NCBI RefSeq assembly: GCF_037176765.1
Contig: NC_090026.1
Coordinates: 132,691,752 to 132,755,751 of the forward strand
Direction: 5' to 3'
DNA length: 64,000 bases
Origin: Anolis sagrei
Lineage: Eukaryota > Chordata > Lepidosauria > Squamata > Anolidae
The number at the start of each line of letters is the position of its first letter. The stretch's first letter is position 1. The position numbers were made by a program, and so were the translations under genes. Of the stretch, positions 1 through 9,665 are shown piece by piece. Under the pieces are notes generated by a model. That model was given only the letters and a program-made list of their open reading frames with translations, had not been told where the DNA came from and ran no database searches.

Positions 1-573
1 TTTCAGGCCCAGGACTGAAGGATATGAGAAGGGGAAGGTAGAAGCTCACGGACAGGCATCAGCTCACAAAAATTCTCAAGTGGATAACTATGAGTGCCAG
101 AATCCAGATTTCTAGGACAGAATTAAAGCCTTCATGATGGGCCTGTGATGTCTCTTCCAGTTCTATCCTTCCCTAATTCTCTGATTCCGACAACCAAGGA
201 AACACAACATTTCTCTTTCTTTCTCCCACCCTGGACCTTCCACAGATATATAAACCTCACTTGCCTAGTTTCCAACAGACCCCTCAACCTTTGAGGAGGC
301 CTGCCGTAGATGTGGGTGAAACATCAGGAGAGAATGCTTCTGGAACATGGCCAGACAGCCTGGAAAACTCGCAGTAACCCAAATATAAAATTGGTCAGCT
401 CTTTAGCCCATATTGCCTATTAAATGTCTTGTTGAAGATGGCATATGTTCTGTATCAGAAACTAGAGCTGATGTGGTCTATCCAATGCAGTTTTCTGAAT
501 CGGCACCCCAAATAACCAAACTAAAATGGACCAAAAACTGATTCGTAACTCTTTTGGTACTAAGGTTGGAAAG
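1..573. other. Intergenic DNA with a Penelope-like end fragment
   Basis: No gene is visible. Roughly 215-380 matches the terminal repeat module found many times in this window (etched by 'ccacagatatataaacc', 'cctgccgtagatgtgggtgaaacatcaggag' type wording, kept short here), which I assign to a Penelope-like retroelement because the same module flanks Penelope-type coding sequence at 11.3 kb. The rest is AT-rich and unassigned. Confidence 0.5.
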
Positions 574-819
574 TAGGCATGTGTGATCCATGGTTCTAAA
601 TGGTTCTAAAGTACTTACAAAACTAGGGGGTGCTGGTGCTTTGCTTCTAAAGTGTTTCTAAAGTTCTGGTGGTGAAAATTTCAGATCGCTAACGAAACTT
701 TCCAAATTTTATTATTGTTTTGTTAGTGGTGATTTTTATGACAGAACCAATTAAGAACTGCAATTTATAATGAAACTTTGAAAGTTTTGTTAGAGTTCTC
801 AAATGTTCACCACCATAAC

Positions 820-2570
820 ATTAGAAACGGTTCAGAAGCAAAGCACCAGCTTTAGAAACACTTTAGAAGCAAAGCACCAGTTTTAGAAACACTTCAAAAG
901 CAAAGTGTCAGCTTTAGAAACACTTTAAAAGCAAAGGACTAGCTTTAGAAACACTTTAGGAGCAAAGCACCAGCTTTAGAAACACTTTAGAACAGTGGTT
1001 CTCAACCTGGGGTCCCAGATATTTTTGGCCTTCAACTCCAAGAAATCCAAACAGCTGATAAACTGGCCAAAACACCTGGGGACCCACAGGTTGAGAACCA
1101 CTGCTTTAGAAGCAAAGCACCATCTTTAGAAACACGTTAGAAGCAAAGAACCAGCTATAGAAACACTTTAGAAGCAAAGCACCATCTTTAGAAACACGTT
1201 AGAAGCAAAGCACCAGCTTTAGAAACACTTTAGAAGCAAAGCACCAGTTTTAGGAGCACTTTAGAAGCAAAACACCAGCTTTAGAAATGCTCTAGAAGCA
1301 AAGCACCAGCTTTAGAAACACTTTAGAAGCAAAGCACCAGCTTTAGGAGCACTTTAGAAGCAAAGCACCAGCTTTAGGAGCACTTTAGAAGTGAAGGACC
1401 AGCTTTAGGAGCACTTTAGAAGCAAAGCACCAGCTTTAGGAGCACTTTAGAAGTGAAGGACCAGCTTTAGGAGCACTTTAGAAGTGAAGGACCAGCTTTA
1501 GGAGCACTTTAGAAGCAAAGCACCAGCTTTAGGAGCACTTTAGAAGTGAAGCACCAGTTTTAGAAACACTTGAGAAGCAAAGCACCAGTTTTAGAAACAC
1601 GTTAGAAGCAAAGCACCAGCTTTAGAAACACTTTAGAAGCAAAGCACCAGTTTTAGGAGCACTTTAGAAGCAAAACACCAGCTTTAGAAATGCTCTAGAA
1701 GCAAAGCACCAGCTTTAGAAACACTTTAGAAGCAAAGCACCAGCTTTAGGAGCACTTTAGAAGCAAAGCACCAGCTTTAGGAGCACTTTAGAAGTGAAGG
1801 ACCAGCTTTAGGAGCACTTTAGAAGTGAAGGACCAGTTTTAGAAACACTTGAGAAGCAAAGCACCAGTTTTAGAAACACGTTAGAAGCAAAGCACCAGCT
1901 TTAGAAACACTTTAGAAGCAAAGCACCAGTTTTAGGAGCACTTTAGAAGCAAAACACCAGCTTTAGAAATGCTCTAGAAGCAAAGCACCAGCTTTAGAAA
2001 CACTTTAGAAGCAAAGCACCAGCTTTAGGAGCACTTTAGAAGCAAAGCACCAGCTTTAGGAGCACTTTAGAAGTGAAGGACCAGCTTTAGGAGCACTTTA
2101 GAAGTGAAGGACCAGTTTTAGAAACACTTGAGAAGCAAAGCACCAGTTTTAGAAACACGTTAGAAGCAAAGCACCAGCTTTAGAAACACTTTAGAAGCAA
2201 AGCACCAGCTTTAGGAGCACTTTAGAAGTGAAGGACCAGCTTTAGGAGCACTTTAGAAGTGAAGGACCAGCTTTAGGAGCACTTTAGAAGCAAAGCACCA
2301 GCTTTAGGAGCACTTTAGAAGTGAAGCACCAGTTTTAGAAACACTTGAGAAGCAAAGCACCAGTTTTAGAAACACTTGAGAAGCAAAGCACCAGTTTTAG
2401 AAACACTTGAGAAGTGAAGGACCAGCTTTAGAAACACTTTAGAAGCAGAACACCAGCTTTAGAAACACTTTAGAAGCGAAGGACCAGTTTTAGAAACAGT
2501 TTAGAAGCAAAGCACCAATTTTAGAAACACTTTAGAAGCAAAGCACCAGCGCCCTCTAGTTTTATAAGTA
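820..2570. repeat. 31-bp tandem array inside the foldback element
   Basis: About 55 copies of a 31-bp unit (agaagcaaagcaccagcttt, then agaaacact or aggagcact). Variants include gtgaagg for gcaaagc and tttta for cttta. Blocks of variants recur, for example the 'aaatgctctag' variant at about 1286, 1690 and 1968, so the array has higher-order structure with spacings that are multiples of 31. Confidence 0.9.
993..1103. mobile_element. Short hAT MITE inserted in the 31-bp array
   Basis: The ends CAGTGGTTCTCAACCTG and CAGGTTGAGAACCACTG are perfect inverted repeats. The element is flanked by perfect 8-bp duplications ctttagaa (985-992 and 1104-1111). At 111 bp it cannot encode a protein. It landed after the array existed, since both flanks are array sequence. 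Confidence 0.9.
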
Positions 2571-2608
2571 CTTTAGAACCGTTTAGAACCATGGATGGCA
2601 CATGCCTA

Positions 2609-3425
2609 TTGGAGAGGGGTCCCTGGTCAAGTGGTTTGTTGGTCAAAGTAGTCCCTGGTCAAAAAAAGGTTGGGGACCACTGCTTTAGGGACACCCCACC
2701 TGGGACAGGTTTCAGTCTGGAAGGAGAGCTCTGGGATCACCACACGGTGCTGAGGCAGGAGGCTACTCAATGAAGAAGGTCGAGAAAAGCAAAGGCAGCT
2801 GCAGATTGAGAAACACCAGGTTTATTTCACAGTCACGACAGTTGAAGTGGTATGAAACCGATGCAACAGTGCAATGAGGGCTGAGGGTATTTGTGGCTCA
2901 CTTTCTTGACACAACACAACTCCTCTCTTTCTGCCCCTGAAAAGGTCCACTCGTAAATTCAAAAGAGAGGCCAAGAATCAAGCATTCAGTCCCCAGGTTT
3001 AGTAAGTGGTATTTCCAGAAATGGAAGCCGTGTGGGTTGGGAACACTGGGAGAATGCACATTGTACACAACGACAGTGCTACAATTCCCTTTAGCTTCAC
3101 CCCATTGAGTTTGGAGATTTGTAGTCCGATGAAAGAGTCATTAAAGCTCCCAGGTAGAGAATCTGAAGCATCTCAGGAAACAACAAATCCCAGAATTGCA
3201 GAGGATGGATTCCAAGTAGCATAAAACGTATATAAGTGTGTCATGTGTCTACATCTATTGTGGTTTTGTGCTGAAGTGTTATACAAGAACGTCCAAAAAG
3301 ACCCACATCCTTTGTGAGCCAAGCTGTCACAAAGGATGTTGTGATCAGCCTATTTTTTAACAAAGTCCAAGGGTGTGACCTAAAGATCTGGGCACATTGT
3401 GGACTTGGGCATGGTTATTGCCATC
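2609..3425. other. Gene-free stretch, probable LRRC61 3' UTR end
   Basis: No supported gene. On the minus strand an AATAAA at 2821-2826 could end the LRRC61 transcript. A hAT-like end (aaaaggttggggaccactg) lies at about 2666-2684 without a clear partner. Confidence 0.4.
2821..2826 (-). terminator. LRRC61: Possible LRRC61 polyadenylation signal
   Basis: The plus strand reads tttatt, giving AATAAA on the minus strand about 1.9 kb beyond the LRRC61 stop codon. I see no closer canonical signal. If used, the 3' UTR would include the whole GC-rich minisatellite. This is inference only. Confidence 0.3.
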
Positions 3426-4577
3426 CTGTCTTGGACTTCCAGGAAGCCCTGTCTCGGACTTCCGGGAAGCCCTGTCTTGGACTTCCGGGAAGCCCTGTCT
3501 TGGACTTCCGGGAAACCCTGTCTTGGACTTCCGGGAAACCCTGTCTTGGACTTCCGGGAAGCCCTGTCTTGGACTTCCGGGAAGCCCTGCCTTGGACTTC
3601 CGGGAAGCCCTGTCTTAGACTTCCAGGGAGCCCTGTCTTGGACTTCCAGGGAGCCCTGTCTCGGACTTCCGGAAAGCCCTGCCTCGGACTTCCGGGAAGC
3701 CCTGCCTCGGACTTCCGGGAAGCCCTGTCTCGGACTTCCGGGAAGCCCTGTCTCAGGGACTTCCGGGAAGCCCTGTCTCAGGGACTTCCGGGAAGCCCTG
3801 TCTCAGGGACTTCCGGGAAGCCCCGTCTCGGACTTCCGGGAAGCCCCGTCTCGGACTTCCGGGAAGCCCCGTCTCAGGGACTTCCGGGAAGCCCCGTCTC
3901 AGGGACTTCCGGGAAGCCCCGTCTCAGGGACTTCCGGGAAGCCCCGTCTCAGGGACTTCCGGGAAGCCCCGTCTCAGGGACTTCCGGGAAGCCCCGTCTC
4001 AGGGACTTCCGGGAAGCCCCGTCTCAGGGACTTCCGGGAAGCCCCGTCTCAGGGACTTCCGGGAAGCCCCGTCTCAGGGACTTCCGGGAAGCCCCGTCTC
4101 AGGGACTTCCGGGAAGCCCCGTCTCAGGGACTTCCGGGAAGCCCCGTCTCAGGGACTTCCGGGAAGCCCCGTCTCAGGGACTTCCGGGAAGCCCCGTCTC
4201 AGGGACTTCCGGGAAGCCCCGTCTCAGGGACTTCCGGGAAGCCCCGTCTCAGGGACTTCCGGGAAGCCCCGTCTCAGGGACTTCCGGGAAGCCCCGTCTC
4301 AGGGACTTCCGGGAAGCCCCGTCTCAGGGACTTCCGGGAAGCCCTGTCTCGGACTTCCGGGAAGCCCTGTCTCGGACTTCCGGGAAGCCCTGTCTCGGAC
4401 TTCCGGGAAGCCCTGTCTCGGACTTCCGGGAAGCCCTGTCTTGGACTTCCGGGAAGCTCTGTCTTGGACTTCCGGGAAGCTCTGTCTTGGACTTCCGGGA
4501 AGCTCTGTCTTGGACTTCCAGAAAGCCCTGTCTTGGATTTCCAGAAAGCCCTGTCTTGGATTTCCAGGAAGTCCTAT
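3426..4577. repeat. GC-rich 23/25-bp minisatellite next to LRRC61
   Basis: About 48 tandem copies of a GC-rich unit. The flanks carry 23-bp units (ggacttccgggaagccctgtctt and relatives). The centre, about 3860-4340, carries around 20 virtually identical 25-bp units reading gggaagccccgtctcaggga plus cttcc. The change from diverged edges to a uniform core is typical of an expanding minisatellite. All frames stay open through it, which creates long spurious ORFs. Confidence 0.95.
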
Positions 4578-4712
4578 CCTGCGATGGGAAGAACCCGAGA
4601 AGAGCTTGGCCCCTTCCACATAGTCCTTTTGAGCTGGGACAGGTTGGGAACGAAGTCATTGAGAAATGGGTTGGCCAATACCAAGGAGAAGACCTGGAGG
4701 CCCGAGAACAGT

Positions 4713-5498
4713 TCAGAACAGGTAGGAGCTGGAGTCGGGGCGGATGTTGAGGGCGCGCTCGGCCTGGGAGATGGTGTCGTCGGCCCGCTTGCTCAGCTCC
4801 CGGCATTCCTGGAGGGCCTCGCTGAACTGCTTGTAGGCCTCCTCCACGATGGAGCTCCTCCTGGCCGGGCGGACATCCCAGTAGCCCTCCTCCACCCAGG
4901 GCTTGCTCAGGCTGCTCAGCTCCGCGTGGCCGGCCCGGCTGGGGCTGTGGAAGCGCTTCAGGGAGTTGTCCAGGTCCTTGCAGAGCTGGTAGAGCTCGCT
5001 GCCCCGGCCGGAGACCCTCTCCCCATCGATGACCTTGACCCCGGGGAACATCTCCGCGATGGCGGCGCGGTACCCGGGGGAGGCGCAGAAGGGGTTGCTG
5101 AGGCGCCCCATGGGGTTGGCGAAGCGCATGTTCTCCAGGTGCCGAAGCCCCGTCAGGCACTGGAGATGCTGGACACCACCGAGAAGGTTGCCGGCCGCGT
5201 TGAGGCTCTGGAGGTTCTCGCAGCCGGCCAGGGGCTCCAGGCTGGAGACGCGGTTGGAGGAGATGTTGAGGACGGCCAAGGCCTTGAGCGAGGAGAGCGG
5301 GCCCAGGTGGGAGATGGCGTTCCCGGAGAGGTCCAGCCACTCCAGGCTGGCACACTCCCCCAGGCAGCCCAAGTCCGAGATGCCCAGGCCGCGCAGCTTC
5401 AGCAGCAGGATGGACTCCAGGTCAAACTCTCCCGTCTTGGCTTTCAGCAGCTGGGAGGTGATCCTCACGTTCTCAGCCGCCTCCTCGCCTTTCTCCAT
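4713..5498 (-). CDS. LRRC61: LRRC61, leucine-rich repeat-containing protein 61
   Basis: A single coding exon of 261 residues, close to the roughly 259 residues of the human protein. The N-terminus (TGEFDLESILLLKLRGLGI) is followed by leucine-rich repeats with the cores LEWLDLSGNAISHLGPLSSL, LAVLNISSNRVSSLEPLAGC and LQSLNAAGNLL (about residues 50-125). An LRR-cap-like segment follows (LSNPFCASPGYRAA...FPGVKVIDGE, about 140-170). The C-terminal half is charged (SSIVEEAYKQFSEALQECREL) and may form a helix. I chose the ATG at 5498 because a good splice acceptor (polypyrimidine tract then AG at 5524-5525) lies 25 nt upstream, so the longer in-frame reading to 5597 is intronic. The function is poorly known; the protein is expected to be an intracellular adaptor. 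The identification is by recalled family similarity along the full length. Confidence 0.93.
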   Translation of the reverse strand: MEKGEEAAENVRITSQLLKAKTGEFDLESILLLKLRGLGISDLGCLGECASLEWLDLSGNAISHLGPLSSLKALAVLNISSNRVSSLEPLAGCENLQSLNAAGNLLGGVQHLQCLTGLRHLENMRFANPMGRLSNPFCASPGYRAAIAEMFPGVKVIDGERVSGRGSELYQLCKDLDNSLKRFHSPSRAGHAELSSLSKPWVEEGYWDVRPARRSSIVEEAYKQFSEALQECRELSKRADDTISQAERALNIRPDSSSYLF

Positions 5499-5865
5499 CT
5501 TCGGCACTGTAACTGGGGCTACACTAGAAAGCAGAAAGAAAGGCACACTCTCTCTTCCTTCAACTCCGTAGCACCTTGACCATTTCACAGCCAACACTGA
5601 CTATCAGCCTGGAGTGCGTCTGATCCTTGATCCTTTGACTCTGCAGACGGCGCTTCCTCTGCCCTAAATAGGAATCACAAAGGGCGACATGGTGCTTGTC
5701 ACTGAAGCTTCTGGAAAGGAGAAAAAAATTATTATTTATTTATTTACTATATTTATATCCCAACTTTCTTGCCCCCAAAGGTGACTCAAGGCGACTTAGT
5801 AGGTAAAGGTTTCCCCCTGACATTAAGTCCAGTCGTGCTCAACTCTGGTGCTCATCTCCATTTCT

Positions 5866-6324
5866 TAAATCAAGAAATAGTTTTCTAAGATCTACAGAGA
5901 CACTCGTTTGAACACCCCAGCAAGCAAGAGTCCAAAAGTGGCAGGCTCAAACCCAGAACCTCAACCAATGGCTGATACCCAATGAGAGACTCCCCCCTGG
6001 GCACACAGAGGACTGGGCGACTTGGAAGCCGCTGAACAGACTGCGCTCTGGCACCACGAGATGCAGAGCCAATCTTAGGAAATGGGGCCACAAAGTGGAG
6101 TCTGCAACATGCGAGTGTGGAGAAGAGCAAACCACTGACCACCTGCTGCAATGCAACCTGAGCCCTGCCACATGCACAATGGAGGACCTTCTTGCACTCC
6201 AAGTGGCCAGATACTGGTCAAAGGACATCTAATCAACTACCAAGCTTGCAAACTTTGTGTTTTGTTTGTTTGTTAAAAATGCAATACAACTGTTTTGTTT
6301 GCTCCTGACACGATAGATAAATAA
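5866..6324 (+). mobile_element. LINE 3' end inside the SINE
   Basis: The insert is bounded by 12-bp duplications atctccatttct (5854-5865 and 6325-6336). One frame encodes a reverse-transcriptase C-terminal tail with the motif CECGEEQTTDHLLQC, common to several non-LTR families, then a 3' UTR ending in an ATAAAT repeat. A second copy lies at 47515-47830 in the opposite orientation. I cannot name the clade with confidence. Confidence 0.65.
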
Positions 6325-6513
6325 ATCTCCATTTCTAAGCCAAAGAGCTGGCATTGTCCGTAGACACCTCCAAGGTCATGTGGCTGCTGGCATGACTGCA
6401 AGTACCTATTGATCTACTCACATTTGCATGCTTTCAAACTGCTAGGTTGGCAGAAGTTAGGTCTAACAGTGGGAGCTCACCCCGCTCCCTGGATTCAAAC
6501 TGATAACCTTTTG

Positions 6514-6756
6514 TATTGTCGAAGGCTTTCATGGCCGGAATCCCTCAGTTCTTGTGGGTTTTTTCGGGCTATATGGCCATGTTCTAGAGGCATTTCTCCT
6601 GACGTTTCGCCTGCATCTATGGCAAGCATCCTCAGAGGTGAGGTCTGAGGTGAGGACCTCACCTCTGAGGATGCTTGCCATAGATGCAGGCGAAACGTCA
6701 GGAGAAATGCCTCTAGAACATGGCCATATAGCCCGAAAAAACCCACAAGAACTGAG
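6514..6756. mobile_element. Penelope-like inverted repeat (two terminal modules)
   Basis: Two nearly identical arms of about 115 bp face each other around a short centre near 6645-6657. Each arm is the module running from tgtcgaaggctttcatgg to ggcaagcatcctcagaggt. The pair is flanked by 13-bp duplications tgataaccttttg (6501-6513 and 6757-6769), so it inserted as one unit. Confidence 0.8.
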
Positions 6757-6825
6757 TGATAACCTTTTGGTCAGCAAGTTCAGCAACTCAGCAGTTTAAC
6801 GCACTCTGCCACCATATTGTTATGT

Positions 6826-6914
6826 ATTGTTGCCTGCATCTGGCATTTGGGAGCGCTTTGGTGTGCCGCCCCGAGTCCCTTTGGGGAGATGGTGGTGGTG
6901 GGGTACAAATAAAG

Positions 6915-6958
<44 letters not shown>
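6826..6958 (+). mobile_element. L2-type LINE 3' tail with (ATT)n
   Basis: The sequence gccgccccgagtccctttgg followed by gggtacaaataaag and an ATT microsatellite matches the 3' tails of the L2-like copies elsewhere in this window. No coding part is attached. Confidence 0.65.
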
Positions 6959-7182
6959 GGTGTAGGCCCAGCCGGGGCCACCTGACGCATGCAAGGAATA
7001 TTGGCAGACCGGGCCGACGAGGAAGAGAAATGCAAATGCAAAATCTATGACAAGAGTTTGCTTCCGCAGATAAACAGATGAGTGCATCTGTTTATCTGTG
7101 GCCTTGGCACAATTGAACTATTTTGATTGCTAAGCTGCTTTGGGTCCTGGTTTTGGGGAGAAAGGCTGGATCTACACCACGC

Positions 7183-7424
7183 ATGGGCCAGTGTTGTCCA
7201 TTGACACCTCCAAGGTCATGACTGCATGGAACGCTGTTACCTTCCCACCGGAGTGGTACCTATTGATATACTCACATTTACATGCTTTCAAACTGCTAGG
7301 TTGGCAGAAGCTGAGGTTGACAGCAGGAGCTCACACCACTCCTCGAATTCAAACCTGTGACCTTTTGGTCAACGAGTTTAGCAGTTTGCCGCTTTAACCC
7401 ACTGTGTCACCGGGGGCTCCCAGA
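7183..7424 (-). mobile_element. Sauria-type SINE
   Basis: Minus-strand body (cacctccaaggtcatg, ctgctaggttggcagaagct) and tRNA-like head (gtttaacc...gtgtcaccgggggctcc). It abuts an (AAAC)n tract and the CR1 copy downstream. Confidence 0.75.
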
Positions 7425-7457
7425 AATACCGTAAACAAACAAACAAACAAACAAAAA

Positions 7458-8130
7458 AACATGAGCCAACAATGTGATGTGGCGGCAAAAAAAGCCAGTG
7501 GGATTTTGGCCTGCATCCAGAGGAGCATAGTGTCTAGATCCAGGGAAGTCATGCTCCCCATGCTCTATTCTGCTTTGGTTAGACCACTTTACCTGGAATA
7601 TTGTGTCCAATTCTGGGCACCACAATTCAAGAGAGATATTGACTCTAAGCTTGAATGTGTCCAGAGAAAGAGGGCGACTCAAATGATCAAGGGTCTGGAG
7701 AACAAGCCCTATGAGGAGCGGTTTAAGGAGCTGGGCATGTTTAGCCTGAAGAAGAGAAGGCTGAGAGGAGATATGATGAGGGCCATTAATAAATATGTGA
7801 GAGGAAGCCACAGGGAGGAGGAGGGAGCAAGCTTGTTTCTTGCTTCCCTGGAGACTAGGACGCGGAACAATGGCTTCAAACTACAAGAGAGGAGATTCCA
7901 CCTGAACATGAGGAAGAACTTCCTGACTGTGAGAGCTGTTCAGCAGTGGAACTCTCTGCCCCGGAGTGTGGTGGAGACTCCTTTGGAAGCTTTTAAACAG
8001 GAGCTGGATGGCCATCTGTCAGGGGTGATTTGAATGCAATATTCCTGCTTCTTGGCAGAATGGGGTTGGACTGGATGATGGCCCAGCAGGTCTCTTCCAA
8101 CTCTTTGATTCTAGGATTCTAGGATTCTAT
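7458..8130 (+). mobile_element. CR1 LINE, 5'-truncated
   Basis: Encodes the C-terminal end of a CR1 reverse transcriptase: [20 protein letters not shown] at the start and LDGHLSGVI at the end. The copy retains a long open frame of about 209 codons, but small frame differences from sister copies are visible. The 3' UTR ends in the CR1 octamer-type repeat (gattctaggattctaggatt). Confidence 0.9.
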
Positions 8131-8137
8131 CCCTCCA

Positions 8138-8841
8138 TCATATCTGTCGCACCTCAGAATAGATTCTCCTTGCTGAAATCACCAGAACTGCACACAGACT
8201 GGTCTTTGTAGTTTATTAAAAAGTAAAAGATGAAAAGTTTAAGAAGCAAGAAGTGTTACAAAGATCAATTAAACAAAGCAGAATTCCAAAGGGCACCAAC
8301 GAAACAAAGTCCCAGGAGAACATGACAAAATCCCAAGACCATGGACACAGGAAAACGAGCACAAGCTGCTTGGTTGAGCGAGAAGTTGCTCTGTCAAAGG
8401 TTTGTTTTCAAACACACAGCTTAATACCTTTTGCAAAACATGGAAGGCGTTTCTTTGGCCTCTGACCTCCTTCTTGTTGGCTATTCTCACACTCCTTCGA
8501 ACTCTGAATTCCAAACGGTCAGCCTGATCTAAGCTTCTTGTTTCCTCAAGGTCAGGCTGCTCGTTGGTGTCAGCCTGGTTGCCTTCCTGCTTACTATCAG
8601 GCTGAGAACTCTCCTCCTTTTCTGAGTCAATTTGCACCTGGCTAGTTTCAGTATCAAAAACATCATTCCCTGCTGTGGGAAACTGAACTTGCACACACCC
8701 TTTTCCTCATTGTCTACAACAGGGACATTTTGAACCTGATTGTGAACCTGAATCCCATCATCCTCGCCAGAGTCACTCTGAGACCCCATCTGAGTCACAA
8801 CACTATCTGTCTGTGTCTGTGGTTCCAGCTGAGTCACAACA
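8138..8841 (-). mobile_element. LTR fossil, TGTTG...CAACA family
   Basis: Minus-strand end TGTTGTGACTCAGCTGGAAC at 8841 matches the starts of the LTR copies at 35943, 49827 and 52036. It holds a short stretch coding for an acidic sequence with an RRSVRI motif, shared with those copies. The left boundary is uncertain. It is old and broken; no internal retroviral region is attached. Confidence 0.55.
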
Positions 8842-8857
8842 ATATATTGCAATAAAC

Positions 8858-9505
8858 CAGTGTTTCTCAACCTGGGGGTTGGGACCCCTGTGGGGCTTGT
8901 GAGGGGGTGTCAGAGGGGTCACCAAAGACCATAAGAAAACATAGTATTTTCTCTTTGTCATGGGTGTTCTGTGTGGGAAGTTTGGTCCAAGTCTATCATT
9001 GGTGGGATTCAGAATGCTATTTCATTGTAGGTGAACTATAAATCCCAGTAACTACAACTCCCAAATATCAATGTCTATTCCCCCCAAACTCCATCTGTGT
9101 CCATATTTGGGCATATGGAGTATTTGTGCCAAGTTTGGTCCAGCTCCATCATTGTTTGAGTCCACAGTGCTCTCTGGATGTAGGTGAACTACAACTCCCA
9201 AACTCAAGGTCAATGCCCCCCCCCAAACCCTTCCAATACTTTCTGTTGGTCATGGGAGTTCCGTGTGCCAAGTTTAGTTCCATTCAATCATTGATGGAGT
9301 ACAGAATGCTCTTTGATTATAGGTGAACTATAAATCCCAGCAACTACAACTCCCAAATGACAAAATCATAAGTTTTGAGTGATGGTCACTCCTTTTGTTG
9401 TGAGACGTTTTGTTGTCAAATTTGTTGTGATTTCGTTCATTGGTTCTTTTGTTTTTAAGGTACTCATTATGCACAGAGCATATATAGATGATGATGATGA
9501 TTATG
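8858..9505 (-). mobile_element. hAT-ended repeat with tandem ACTACAACTCCCA core
   Basis: Begins CAGTGTTTCTCAACCTGGGGG, a hAT-type terminus, and runs through a core in which short modules (ggtgaactataaatcccag; actacaactcccaaa; gtgccaagtttggtcc) recur about every 150 bp. It ends in tataga-type sequence followed by GAT repeats, the same far end as the copy at 16241-16836. Confidence 0.65.
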
Positions 9506-9665
9506 AATATTATTATGCTCTTTTCTCTTGAGTGACACCCAAAACAGCATATTCGGAAGCACAGAGAGTGCCAAACGCATCATCCTTCCATCATATAGTG
9601 CAATAAACCATGGCTTTCTGTCTCCTTTCTCCATCCCCACCATCACCCTCGGCTTGCAGCATCCT

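Larger units (their letters stand above)
574..2608. mobile_element. hAT-like foldback transposon with long inverted ends
   Basis: The left end (from 574) and the reverse complement of the right end (to 2608) share about 90 bp of near-identical sequence starting TAGGCATGTG and continuing through ATCCATGGTTCTAAA and CTGGTGCTTTGCTTCTAAAG. The flanks are 8-bp direct repeats, ttggaaag (566-573) and ttggagag (2609-2616), the size expected for hAT elements. The interior has no transposase; it holds a second, smaller inverted pair (about 675-830) and a large 31-bp tandem array that is built from the inner part of the terminal repeat. It is therefore a non-autonomous foldback element. Assignment to hAT rests on duplication length and end similarity to the element at 60074-60535. 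Confidence 0.7.
5801..6815 (-). mobile_element. Sauria-type SINE split by two later insertions
   Basis: The tail (taaaggtttccccctgacattaag, 5803 on) and body (ggtcatgtggctgctggcatgac; cctattgatctactcacatttgcatgc) match the tRNA-derived SINE seen whole at 33462-33795 and 46132-46467, in minus orientation. Its head ends at about 6815. It is interrupted by a LINE 3' end (5866-6324) and a Penelope-like inverted repeat (6514-6756), each with a target duplication. Confidence 0.75.

Noticed and set aside
820-2570. CRISPR-like array (short regular repeats)
   Set aside because: Units are contiguous 31-mers with no unique spacers, in a eukaryotic genome.
2655-2686. Second hAT terminus (aaaaggttggggaccactg)
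   Set aside because: Only one end is convincing; no partner end or 8-bp duplication found nearby.
3314-5579. Long plus-strand ORFs of 478 and 726 codons rich in SGKP, GLPG and DFRE
   Set aside because: They are translations of the 23/25-bp minisatellite, open in every frame, and run antisense into LRRC61.
7404-8033. Open frames of 160-236 codons at 7.4, 12.0, 14.8, 44.6, 47.8, 49.0 and 58.1 kb as host genes
   Set aside because: All are C-terminal ends of CR1, L2 or Bov-B reverse transcriptases attached to typical LINE 3' ends.
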